From Candidatus Yonathbacteria bacterium (GTDB taxonomy: Bacteria > Patescibacteriota > Minisyncoccia > Phycocordibacterales > UBA1550): DNA of 12,210 nt. Below the pieces are notes generated by a model, which saw only the letters and a program-made list of their open reading frames with translations, was not told where the DNA came from and did not search any database. This document shows, in pieces, positions 1 to 6,243 of the stretch; within the stretch, counting starts at the first letter, position 1, and every line of letters starts with the position of its first letter. A program made the translations under genes and the position numbers. The stretch lies in assembly GCA_016201355.1 (NCBI GenBank), contig JACQCY010000037.1, positions 1-12,210 of the forward strand, read 5' to 3'.

Positions 1-628
1 CTCCGATGAGAATGGGATTATTTTTAGTACGACGAGAGAGGATCTGAATAATGCGCCCAATCTCGCTATCGCGACCAATAACCGGATCAAGTTTGTCTTT
101 GCTTGCAAGCTCGGTAAGATTGCGCGTATATTTGTAAATTGTTTTGGATTTTTTTGAAGAGGTACTGTCGGTAATATTTTGCGCTTGAAATTCCACGATG
201 ACACGCGCCACCACTTCGCGGTCAATATTATATTTCATAAGAAACTCGCGTGCCTGCCCCGGCACATCAAAGAGCGCGAGGAAAAGGTGCTCGCAAGAAA
301 TATGACTGCTTTTTGACTCCTGCGCTAAACGAGGAGCGATTTCTCCGAGGATTTGACCGAGCTCTTGCGTAAGATAGAGCTGATACGAAGGAGAAACAAC
401 ATTTTGAGAAGAAGGGGGCTCAATGATATCAAGGAGCTCTTCGGTGAATAAGTTTCCATCGATTTCAAGCTTATCCAAAATAGAAAAGATCACACTCTCG
501 TCCTCAAGAACAAGCGCCGCCAAAAGATGCGTCGGGTTGACATGGTTCTGCCCGCGCTCGACCGCAAGCTCATGGGCGCGACGGATGGCATCGCGCGCTT
601 TTGTGGTGAAATTATTGAAGGGAGGCAT
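1..628 (-). CDS. Clp-family AAA+ ATPase (ClpC/ClpB type), N-terminal part
   Basis: The reading frame starts at 628 and runs off the left edge after 209 codons. It begins MPPFNNFTTKARDAIRRAHE, then has the two-repeat Clp N domain (NHVNPTHLLAAL near residues 28-39, SSHISCEHLFLAL near 107-119), a short linker, and the start of the first AAA+ module (DPVIGRDSEIGRIIQILSRR followed by TKNNPILIGE). The cut falls just before the Walker A motif. Family members are ATP-driven hexameric unfoldases that feed ClpP (ClpC) or disaggregate proteins with DnaK (ClpB). The two cannot be told apart here because the M-domain and any ClpP-binding loop lie outside the window. There is no Shine-Dalgarno before the ATG; a repeat-built hairpin abuts it instead. 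A good promoter lies about 100 bases upstream, so the gene is probably transcribed on its own. Confidence 0.93.
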   Translation of the reverse strand, partial: MPPFNNFTTKARDAIRRAHELAVERGQNHVNPTHLLAALVLEDESVIFSILDKLEIDGNLFTEELLDIIEPPSSQNVVSPSYQLYLTQELGQILGEIAPRLAQESKSSHISCEHLFLALFDVPGQAREFLMKYNIDREVVARVIVEFQAQNITDSTSSKKSKTIYKYTRNLTELASKDKLDPVIGRDSEIGRIIQILSRRTKNNPILIG

Positions 629-631
629 ATT

Positions 632-712
632 AGTTTATAAAGTTTATAAAGTATGTAAAGTTTATAAAGTATGTACCCACTACTTTTTTCAACCTTATAA
701 ACCTTACAAACT
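632..712 (-). promoter_or_regulatory. Long A-U/G-U hairpin in the leader of the Clp ATPase gene
   Basis: In the minus-strand transcript, bases 712-693 can pair with 651-632 over 20 consecutive positions. Nearly all pairs are A-U, with a few G-C and four G-U. The 3' arm ends three bases before the ATG at 628. The G-U pairs work only in the sense RNA, not in the complementary strand, which favours a role as RNA. The 41-base loop holds another copy of the same repeat, so slipped registers are possible. Position and composition resemble RNA thermometers of heat-shock genes, but that function is inferred. Confidence 0.55.
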
Positions 713-725
713 TTCTCTTTGTTCT

Positions 726-754
726 ATCGTAACATCACAATAGAGCACTGTCAA
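726..754 (-). promoter_or_regulatory. Sigma-70-type promoter for the Clp ATPase gene
   Basis: Read on the minus strand, a perfect -35 TTGACA (754-749) is followed after 17 bases by TACGAT (731-726), a fair -10. Transcription would start near 719, giving a leader of about 90 bases that contains the hairpin at 632-712. The promoter overlaps the space just past the stop of the HtrA-like gene. Confidence 0.65.
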
Positions 755-760
755 TATATA

Positions 761-1603
761 TTATTTCTTCACTGCAGGAGGGTTTTTATACGCCGTAATC
801 AATTTTTCCGCATTATTTGCCGGTACTCCTATTTGGGACCAGATGTTTTCATCAATACTGAGGAATCCGACAACGGAACCATCGAGCGTAATGATCGGCG
901 CACCATTTGAATTTGCGGCAAACCGTTGCGAGAGACCAATATTATCAAGTATGACAGTATTTTCTTTCGTGTCTTTATTGCTTTCTGTGTGTGTATCCAA
1001 ACGACTGATAAAACTCTTGTTAATAGTATCCCCTTCGCGTCCACCGATAACGATTGCCGTCTGCCCTACCCTAAGAGCGCTTGGATTACCAAAAGATACC
1101 GGAGTAAATACCGCGGGAGGAGTTGAGCTTGCAGTAGGAACCACCGGAGACAATCTCCCCAACCCAAGAATATTGTCTTTTTCATTTGAAACAACCTCAA
1201 GAGCATACTTGACGCCGTTTATGGTCGCCATCAAAACTCCCCCGCTTAGATTTGCTCTGTCCGTAACGATGAGCCCGTCAGGAGATACGATTACCCCCAC
1301 ACCAACCGACAAAATCTCTCCATCCTCTTTGCTCACATTGAAAGCAACCACGCTTTTTGAATTGCGCTCAATGGCAGAAACCATCAAATCCTCGTCTTTT
1401 ACCACAACGATCTTCCCCGGTTTCTCCACGACCGTAGGAACAACTTTTTCAATCGTTCTCTCAACGACATTATTTATCGTTTGAAGGACGGGCTCCGGTG
1501 CCTGTTGCATCAGCGTCACCACCACAACCCCTGTCGCCATAGCGGAAACAAAGCTCACAAAGAGAGCGAGGAGGACGATTTGTGCTTTAGAGAGATGTTC
1601 CAT
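761..1603 (-). CDS. Membrane-anchored HtrA/trypsin-like protein, probably catalytically inactive
   Basis: A 280-residue protein with one N-terminal membrane segment (about residues 8-32) and a short cytoplasmic start, so the rest should lie outside the membrane. A stalk (about 40-65, rich in V, E and P) leads to a domain with the trypsin-fold signature GVGVIVSPDGLIVT (101-114), matching the start of HtrA/DegP proteases. The catalytic triad looks lost. The usual TNxHVV is TDRANL (114-119), the Asp segment reads KDNILGLG (142-149), and the GNSGGPL nucleophile loop is NSNGAPI (231-237), where the best alignment puts Asn in place of the Ser. No PDZ domain follows; the protein ends after a short tail. 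A role as a binding or scaffold protein is inference. A residual protease cannot be fully excluded, because Ser232 lies next to the expected position. Confidence 0.75.
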   Translation of the reverse strand: MEHLSKAQIVLLALFVSFVSAMATGVVVVTLMQQAPEPVLQTINNVVERTIEKVVPTVVEKPGKIVVVKDEDLMVSAIERNSKSVVAFNVSKEDGEILSVGVGVIVSPDGLIVTDRANLSGGVLMATINGVKYALEVVSNEKDNILGLGRLSPVVPTASSTPPAVFTPVSFGNPSALRVGQTAIVIGGREGDTINKSFISRLDTHTESNKDTKENTVILDNIGLSQRFAANSNGAPIITLDGSVVGFLSIDENIWSQIGVPANNAEKLITAYKNPPAVKK

Positions 1604-1623
1604 GGTAGAAAATGAAAAATTTT

Positions 1624-1720
1624 AAGTTTTAAATTTTAAATCAATTTTAAATATCTTAATTTTAAAAATTTAGTCATTTAGACTTCATTTAAAATTTAAA
1701 ATTTGTAATTTAAGATTATA
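1624..1720 (-). promoter_or_regulatory. AT-rich leader of the HtrA-like gene with inverted repeat and possible -10
   Basis: Almost pure A/T sequence. Bases 1624-1641 and 1687-1704 are inverted copies of an 18-base TTTAAATTTTAAA-type repeat with one mismatch, so the transcript can fold back on itself. A minus-strand TATAAT at 1720-1715 could be the -10, which would give a leader of about 105 bases. I see no convincing -35. AT-rich sequence gives such matches easily by chance. Confidence 0.4.
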
Positions 1721-1801
1721 TATATTCTATCTAAAATATTACTTCCCTGCAAACCCTAGCAAATACAGTCAATAGTCAATAGAAAATGCGAAGTTTCTTC
1801 A

Positions 1802-1963
1802 AGAACCCATCCGCTATCTCGCTGTACCCAGACGAGAATCATTTATTTTTAGGCGAAAAACAAGTCGGAACTTTTACCATAATAAATTATGGTAAAAGTG
1901 AGACGAAGTTTTGTAGCCAAAAATAAAGGTTTCTCGACAGGGGGAAGATAGGGGATGGGTTCT
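1802..1963. repeat. 162-base imperfect fold-back element, MITE-like
   Basis: The two halves are inverted copies of each other over about 80 bases. The outermost 11 bases pair exactly (AGAACCCATCC at 1802-1812 with 1953-1963). Further blocks are 1814-1819 with 1946-1951, 1833-1838 with 1931-1936, 1842-1850 with 1919-1927, and GGC/GCC at 1852-1854 with 1916-1918. The tip is a 14-base-pair perfect stem, 1870-1883 with 1886-1899. It lies between two minus-strand genes, 17 bases past the DUF805 stop. I see no coding sequence and no clear target-site duplication. It could be a small non-autonomous mobile element or a very large transcript-end hairpin. Confidence 0.7.
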
Positions 1964-1980
1964 AGGATACCAACTCAATA

Positions 1981-2334
1981 CTACCCCACAATCGCTCCTT
2001 TTGGATTTTGACCGTATTTATTCTCTCCTACTTGACTGTCGGTTACAAAAAAGACCAACAATATTATCGCGCCAATGAAGGGGATAAGGAAAATGAATAT
2101 CCACCATCCGCTATGGTCGGTATCGTGAAGTCTTCGCACCCCTACAGCGATGCTCGGAATAATGATCGCGAGCGAATAGAGGAAACTTAAAGTCTCTATC
2201 TTTAGAATGAATCCAATAACTCCAACAGCGATAGAAATAATAAAATTAAAAAGCACAAACATCCAATATTCCTTTCTGGTCGCCCTTCCGCTAAACACCG
2301 CATACTTCTTCAAAACATCTGTGTAATAATTCAT
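1981..2334 (-). CDS. DUF805 family membrane protein
   Basis: A 117-residue protein with the typical DUF805 layout. It has a soluble start with YAVFSGRATRKEYWMFVLFN (about residues 11-30), where the G-R-x-x-R-x-E-Y/F-W signature is clear, then hydrophobic segments at about 25-43, 48-66 and 76-95. The family marker RRLHDTDHSGWW lies between the second and third segments. It ends in a short polar tail (GENKYGQNPKG) typical of the family. The function of the family is not established; it sits in the inner membrane. The start at 2334 fits the family's usual beginning. The leader is AT-rich without a Shine-Dalgarno. No partner gene is evident, and the fold-back element lies just past its stop. Confidence 0.88.
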   Translation of the reverse strand: MNYYTDVLKKYAVFSGRATRKEYWMFVLFNFIISIAVGVIGFILKIETLSFLYSLAIIIPSIAVGVRRLHDTDHSGWWIFIFLIPFIGAIILLVFFVTDSQVGENKYGQNPKGAIVG

Positions 2335-2500
2335 AAATTAAATTTTAAATTCTTATATGTATGTGAACTTATTCATTCATAGCATTCATAGGGTTAACGG
2401 TACAGCTTCTCGGCGAGTTTTGCAGGTATTTTTACCAGTAAACAAAGTGTGTTATTTCCTCGCCTCTATGCTCACGGTCGCATCGGGAGCGCGCTTTTAA

Positions 2501-2509
2501 TGATATACT
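2501..2509 (+). promoter_or_regulatory. Extended -10 promoter giving a leaderless message
   Basis: TGATATACT is an extended -10 (TGnTATAMT) with TATACT at 2504-2509. Transcription should begin at about 2516-2517, which is the A of the ATG of the downstream gene. No good -35 is seen at 17 bases, as is usual for extended -10 promoters. Confidence 0.65.
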
Positions 2510-2516
2510 GTCTTTT

Positions 2517-2867
2517 ATGGAAATAAAAATACTGACTGAAAAGATAAAAATGGAAGATGTTCGCTCTTTTGCAGGACATTGGTACGGTACGATGATCAAG
2601 GGTACCGTAGATGTCGCCCAGCAAAAAGTCGCGCTCGGCGGAGATTACCACATAGAATCAGGCGAGCTTTTGGTTCGATTCGGGTCAAAGGGTAAAGATG
2701 TGTGGGGGTTCAATATTCGTTTTGAAGATGACGGGAGTGGTATCCTCGAGTTTGATTCCATGGTGAATATCAAGCCCGCGCAAGGTAACAAGTCGCGCAG
2801 TATCCTTGATGAGAATATTGCCAGGGTAGCCGAGGGTGTTATCAAGTCGTGGATTGAATTTGTATAA
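2517..2867 (+). CDS. DUF5674 family protein
   Basis: A 116-residue soluble protein. The order of conserved blocks matches DUF5674: an N-terminal ITEKI-type strand, a central helix ending in VDVAQQKVALGGDYHIE (about 31-47), the block GSKGKDVWGFNI (56-67), and the strongly conserved stretch LEFDSMVNIKPAQGNKSR (76-93), followed by a C-terminal helix. The family is common in Candidate Phyla Radiation bacteria and has no known function. Its stop overlaps the start of the next gene (TAATG), so the two are probably translated in a coupled way. The start chosen is the ATG that coincides with the predicted transcription start. Confidence 0.85.
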   Translation: MEIKILTEKIKMEDVRSFAGHWYGTMIKGTVDVAQQKVALGGDYHIESGELLVRFGSKGKDVWGFNIRFEDDGSGILEFDSMVNIKPAQGNKSRSILDENIARVAEGVIKSWIEFV

Positions 2868-3175
2868 TGTCATTTCTAATGATTGAAAAGAACGCGCTTT
2901 TTTATATGGCGAATATGTACCCCGAGATCGGGCGCATGTTTCGCGCGCATGAGAGTGGCAAAAAGGAGATTGCTCTCCAAGCGCGCAATCGCGCGCTCAA
3001 GATTGCCGACGAGATCCTTGCCGCGCGCGACCTCAAACCGGCAGGCAGAGAAGAGTGGTTTGTGATCAAGAATATGATCCTCGGCTACAACCACTTGGAC
3101 GAATTTGAGCAAAGTATCTTGAAGCGTTATGCCGAACCGTTTTCGTATAAATTTATGAATTCTTCTCCATTATAG
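2867..3175 (+). CDS. Small helical protein of unknown function
   Basis: A 102-residue protein that I do not recognise. It has no signal peptide or membrane segment and reads as mostly helical, with many charged residues (GRMFRAHESGKKEIALQARN near 22-41, then alternating basic and acidic helices). Its ATG shares one base with the stop codon of the DUF5674 gene, so the two form a coupled pair. An internal ATG at 2879 is a possible alternative start. The last eight codons overlap the end of the convergent fusA reading frame, and the terminator hairpin begins right after its stop. A role linked to the DUF5674 protein is suggested only by the coupling. Confidence 0.75.
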   Translation: MSFLMIEKNALFYMANMYPEIGRMFRAHESGKKEIALQARNRALKIADEILAARDLKPAGREEWFVIKNMILGYNHLDEFEQSILKRYAEPFSYKFMNSSPL

Positions 3176-5219
3176 GACAAAAGGTGCGCCCGAAGGGTGC
3201 GCCTTTTGTCAACAAAATAAATCTATGGATATCGTAAGTCCCTCGCTCGCCCATACTTTCTATCTGAGCGCGTTTTGATGAGAGATTTCCGGTTACATCC
3301 CCCATAAATTGTTCCGGCATTACGATTTCCACTTTCATAATCGGCTCAAGGATAACGGGACCTGCGCGACGAACCGCTTCTTGAAACGCTTGCGATGCGG
3401 CGATTTTGAAGGCGATTTCCGATGAGTCAACATCATGGAACGAACCATCATAAAGCTCAGCGGAAATATCAACGACTTTGTACCCTGCCTGCACACCGCG
3501 GTCGGTCGCTTCGATAATACCCTTTTCAACCGAAGGAATGAATTCCTGGGGGATAGCGCCTCCTTTGATTGAGTTTATAAATTCAAAATGATTGTCACGG
3601 CGTTTTACATTTTTTGGAAGATCTTCCAATTTAACATCCTTATCAATCGGCTTAATGCGAATCTTGACATGCCCGTACTGTCCGCGACCTCCTGTTTGCT
3701 TGATGTATTTATGTTCCGCCTCGGCGCTTTTCGTGATCGTTTCCTTGTACGCAACCTGCGGTTTGCCAACATTGGCGTCAACGCTAAACTCTCGTTTCAT
3801 ACGATCGACAAGGATCTCAAGGTGAAGCTCTCCCATTCCCGAAATGATGGTTTCCATCGTCTCTTCATTGGTGGTAATGCGGAATGTTGGATCCTCGTCC
3901 GAAAGCTTTTTGAGCGCCATACCCATTTTTTCTTGGTCCGTTTTTGTTTTTGGTTCAATGCGAAGAGAGATAACGGGCTCGGGGAATACGACTTCCTCGA
4001 GGAGAATAGGGTGCGCTTCGTCGCAAAGCGTATTGGATGTCTTGGTATTTTTAAGTCCCACCATCGCGGCAATCTCGCCCGCGAATACTTTTTTCACTTC
4101 CTCGCGCTGATCTGCTTGCAAACGCACCATACGACCGACGCGTTCTTTGTCTCCCATTGTTGCATTATAGATATATGAGCCAGCCTCAAAGGTGCCTGAA
4201 TAAACACGGAAAAAGGTAAGCTGTCCGACAAAAGGGTCTGCTTGGAGTTTGAATGCAAGCGCGGCAAACGGTTCTTTGTCCGAAGGATTGCGCGTGATTT
4301 TTTCTCCCGTGTGAGGGTCAATTCCCTCCGTTGGTTTGATATCAAGAGGCGAGGGGAGGTAGTCCACGACCGCATCAAGGACGAGTTGCACTCCTTTGTT
4401 CTTGAGCGCTGACCCCGCATATACGGGGAAAATATCATTTGCGATGACTGCCACGCGAAGATTTTTCTTAAGCATATCAAGAGGAATTTCTTTTCCTTCG
4501 AGATAATCATTCATAAGTTTCTCATCGTTCTCGACGATGCGTTCGACGAGCTCATTCCTGTATTTCTTTGCCTCCTCAAGATATGCTTCAGGGATCTCTT
4601 CCTCAATGATCTTATTCCCCATCTCGCCTTCAAATTTAAACATCTTCATTTTGAGAAGATCGATGACCCCCTCAAAACTATCTTCAAGCCCTACGGGGAT
4701 CTGCATACGAACCGCTTTCGGATTTAAACGATCAAGAATGGATTTGTATGATCGCTCAAATGACGCGCCAGTACGGTCAAGCTTATTGATAAAACAAATG
4801 CGCGGAACTTGCGCTTCGTCCGCATAGCGCCAGTTTGTTTCGGACTGTGGCTCAACGCCGGCAACACCGTCAAATACCACCACTGCGCCATCGAGAACGC
4901 GCAACGATCGTTTCACTTCCACCGTAAAGTCAATATGCCCAGGCGTATCAATGATATTAAAACGAAACATATTCTCTTTTGCTTTTGCCGTATCCGTTTT
5001 ATTCCAAAAACAAGTAATGGCAGCTGCGGTAATGGTAATACCTCGCTCGCGCTCCTGTTCCATCCAGTCGGTCACTGTCTCACCTTCGTGCACCTCGCCG
5101 ATTTTGTGGGTCATCCCCGTGTAATACAAAATACGCTCGGAAGTGGTGGTCTTGCCGGCGTCAATATGCGCTATGATTCCGAAATTTCTTACTTTCTCTA
5201 GGGGATAATCTCGTTCCAT
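3153..5219 (-). CDS. fusA: Elongation factor G, with altered/truncated C-terminus
   Basis: EF-G, the GTPase that drives translocation on the ribosome and, with RRF, ribosome recycling. The GTP-binding motifs are intact: AHIDAGKTTT (17-26), RGITITAAA, DTPGHIDF, NKLDR, and GSALKN later. Domain III (MGELHLEILVDRMKREF), domain IV (RGQYGHVKIRIKP) and the start of domain V (EPIMKVEIVMPEQFMGDVTG) follow in order. After QIESMGERG the normal ending (a VPL-x-EMFGY-type strand, TQGR, DHY and the last helix, about 45 residues or more) is missing. It is replaced by roughly 25 unrelated residues encoded partly by the terminator hairpin, with the stop inside the convergent gene. Total length (688) is near normal only because of small insertions, such as about ten residues before DTPGH. 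The gene is last in a str-type cluster. Its leader has ACTTTA-type repeats and no Shine-Dalgarno. Confidence 0.95.
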   Translation of the reverse strand: MERDYPLEKVRNFGIIAHIDAGKTTTSERILYYTGMTHKIGEVHEGETVTDWMEQERERGITITAAAITCFWNKTDTAKAKENMFRFNIIDTPGHIDFTVEVKRSLRVLDGAVVVFDGVAGVEPQSETNWRYADEAQVPRICFINKLDRTGASFERSYKSILDRLNPKAVRMQIPVGLEDSFEGVIDLLKMKMFKFEGEMGNKIIEEEIPEAYLEEAKKYRNELVERIVENDEKLMNDYLEGKEIPLDMLKKNLRVAVIANDIFPVYAGSALKNKGVQLVLDAVVDYLPSPLDIKPTEGIDPHTGEKITRNPSDKEPFAALAFKLQADPFVGQLTFFRVYSGTFEAGSYIYNATMGDKERVGRMVRLQADQREEVKKVFAGEIAAMVGLKNTKTSNTLCDEAHPILLEEVVFPEPVISLRIEPKTKTDQEKMGMALKKLSDEDPTFRITTNEETMETIISGMGELHLEILVDRMKREFSVDANVGKPQVAYKETITKSAEAEHKYIKQTGGRGQYGHVKIRIKPIDKDVKLEDLPKNVKRRDNHFEFINSIKGGAIPQEFIPSVEKGIIEATDRGVQAGYKVVDISAELYDGSFHDVDSSEIAFKIAASQAFQEAVRRAGPVILEPIMKVEIVMPEQFMGDVTGNLSSKRAQIESMGERGTYDIHRFILLTKGAPFGRTFCPIMEKNS
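3176..3210. terminator. Hairpin terminator between convergent genes, inside the fusA frame
   Basis: A 16-base-pair stem (3176-3191 with 3195-3210) closed by a GAA loop, flanked inside the stem by AAAA and TTTT. The plus-strand RNA pairs fully with two G-U wobbles; the minus-strand RNA would have two A-C mismatches. It begins right after the stop of the plus-strand gene, so it serves that gene best, and may work in both directions. The fusA reading frame continues through it, which is unusual. Confidence 0.75.
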
Positions 5220-5248
5220 GTTAGTTAATAAAGTTTTTAAAGTAGATG

Positions 5249-5593
5249 CTATAAGATTTTTATCAGTCCTGAAAGCATTTTTGAAATTTCCACAGAAACC
5301 CCAAACATTAAATCAAACTGCTTCTGGTCAATATACTTCAATGCGTTTGCAATATGCAACATTGAGCGTACCTCTCCACATGAACCCTTTGCAATAAACA
5401 AAAATTGTTTGAATTCTTTGTTTGATTTTCTTTCGAATCCCTCCGCAATGTTATTCATTACAGAAATTGATGCTCGTTGAATTTGATCTCTAAACCCCAA
5501 GTCTCTGACTTCTCTCAATTGCTCATAAATCTCATATGTCAGACTCTTTGCTTTCTGCCAAGCAAGAATGTCTTCAAATTGTTCTATTCTCAT
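5249..5593 (-). CDS. Four-helix-bundle protein (23S rRNA intervening-sequence family)
   Basis: A 114-residue protein starting MRIEQFEDILAWQKAKSLTY, the usual beginning of the four-helix-bundle family first found in intervening sequences of 23S rRNA genes. Family landmarks follow: a helix 2 start of LREVRDLGFRDQIQRASISV, the segment NNIAEGFERKSNKEFKQFL, then AKGSCGEVRSMLHIA and a last helix. The family's function is unknown. An in-frame ATG at 5635 would add 14 residues, but they would be encoded by leader repeat sequence, so 5593 is preferred. The gene sits between rpsG and fusA, where str operons normally have nothing, and repeat-built spacers lie on both sides. That suggests an insertion into the operon. 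Confidence 0.88.
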   Translation of the reverse strand: MRIEQFEDILAWQKAKSLTYEIYEQLREVRDLGFRDQIQRASISVMNNIAEGFERKSNKEFKQFLFIAKGSCGEVRSMLHIANALKYIDQKQFDLMFGVSVEISKMLSGLIKIL

Positions 5594-5600
5594 AAATATT

Positions 5601-5672
5601 AGTTTGTAAGGTTCATAAAGTATTTGTACTCGCATCCACTTTCAACTTTATAAACTTTCTACTTTACAAACT
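5601..5672 (-). promoter_or_regulatory. Repeat-built hairpin in the leader of the four-helix-bundle gene
   Basis: In the minus-strand RNA, AGTTTGTAA (5672-5664) pairs with 5609-5601 over nine bases. After an uneven internal loop, 5655-5645 pairs with 5621-5611 over eleven bases with one G-U. The outer 3' arm ends seven bases before the ATG. The same repeat words are used as in the Clp ATPase leader. It occupies the whole gap after rpsG and could also affect read-through from the ribosomal genes. Confidence 0.5.
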
Positions 5673-5678
5673 CGTCTC

Positions 5679-6149
5679 CTACCATGCGAAATGAGCAAAT
5701 GCCTTATTCGCTTCCGCTATACGATGTGTCATCTCGCGCTTTTTCACCGCCTCTCCTTCATTGTTTGAAGCGGCAAGAATCTCTTCGGCGAGTTTTTCGT
5801 GCATAGGACGACCCTTTTTTGATTTTGCGGCATCAATAATCCAACGCAAAGACAAAGAAAAGCGTCGTTCTGGGCGAACCTCTATGGGAACCTGATAGTT
5901 TGCTCCCCCCACACGGCGAGAGCGAATCTCCATAAGAGGGCCTGTGTTTTTGAGCGCAAGTTCAAATACTTCAAGTGGCTCGACTTCTTTTCTTTTTTCT
6001 TTAATGATGTCGAACGCGCCATACACGATTTTGCGCGCGGTATTTTTCTTACCCTCTTCCATCACATAATTGATGAATTTCTCAACCTTGGTAGACCCAT
6101 AGACAAGGTCGGCTCCGGGAATATTACGATTGGTTACTTTTCTACGCAT
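5679..6149 (-). CDS. rpsG: 30S ribosomal protein S7
   Basis: A 156-residue uS7, a primary 16S rRNA-binding protein that nucleates assembly of the 30S head and lines the E site. The sequence shows the usual blocks: an N-terminal MRRKVTNRNIPGADLVYGS, KFINYVMEEGKK near 24-35, then LEVFELALKNTGPLMEIRSR (59-78) followed by RVGGANYQVPIEV. The basic RPERRFSLSLRWIIDAAK segment comes next, and the C-terminal helix carries KREMTHRIAEANKAFAHFAW. Length is as expected for bacteria. It follows rpsL after a 94-base spacer filled with repeats. No Shine-Dalgarno is seen before the ATG. Confidence 0.97.
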   Translation of the reverse strand: MRRKVTNRNIPGADLVYGSTKVEKFINYVMEEGKKNTARKIVYGAFDIIKEKRKEVEPLEVFELALKNTGPLMEIRSRRVGGANYQVPIEVRPERRFSLSLRWIIDAAKSKKGRPMHEKLAEEILAASNNEGEAVKKREMTHRIAEANKAFAHFAW

Positions 6150-6153
6150 TGTG

Positions 6154-6240
6154 TTTTAGTTTTATAAGTTGAATAAGTTTTAGAAGTTTAAAAAGTTTTA
6201 GAAGTCGGTAACTTATTGAACTTCTTTGACTTATTGACCT
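6154..6240 (-). repeat. Repeat-filled rpsL-rpsG spacer with inverted arms
   Basis: The spacer consists of short AAGTT(T)TA-type units in one direction followed by their inverted counterparts. In the minus-strand RNA, an AATAAGT segment and an AGAAGTT segment near 6234-6218 can pair with AACTTCT and ACTTATT near 6195-6175, giving two seven-base helices around a three-base internal loop. It ends about 25 bases before the rpsG ATG. It belongs to the same repeat family as the other minus-strand leaders. Confidence 0.5.
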
Positions 6241-6243
6241 TGC

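Noticed and set aside
629..712. CRISPR array
   Set aside because: The repeats are 9-12 bases with no regular unique spacers, and no cas genes are present.
736..755. Possible CIRCE (HrcA operator) near the Clp ATPase promoter
   Set aside because: Only a short AGTGCTC-like stretch is present. The paired TTAGCACTC and GAGTGCTAA halves with a nine-base spacer are not there.
843..1484. Long plus-strand reading frame across the HtrA-like gene
   Set aside because: It is antisense to a gene with clear protein-family signatures and membrane anchor, and its own translation shows no family features.
3588..4178. Long plus-strand reading frame across fusA
   Set aside because: It lies entirely opposite conserved EF-G coding sequence and has no recognisable content.
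5594..5635. Longer start for the four-helix-bundle protein
   Set aside because: The extra residues come from leader repeats, and the family normally begins close to the F-x-D-x-x-x-W-Q-K-A motif.
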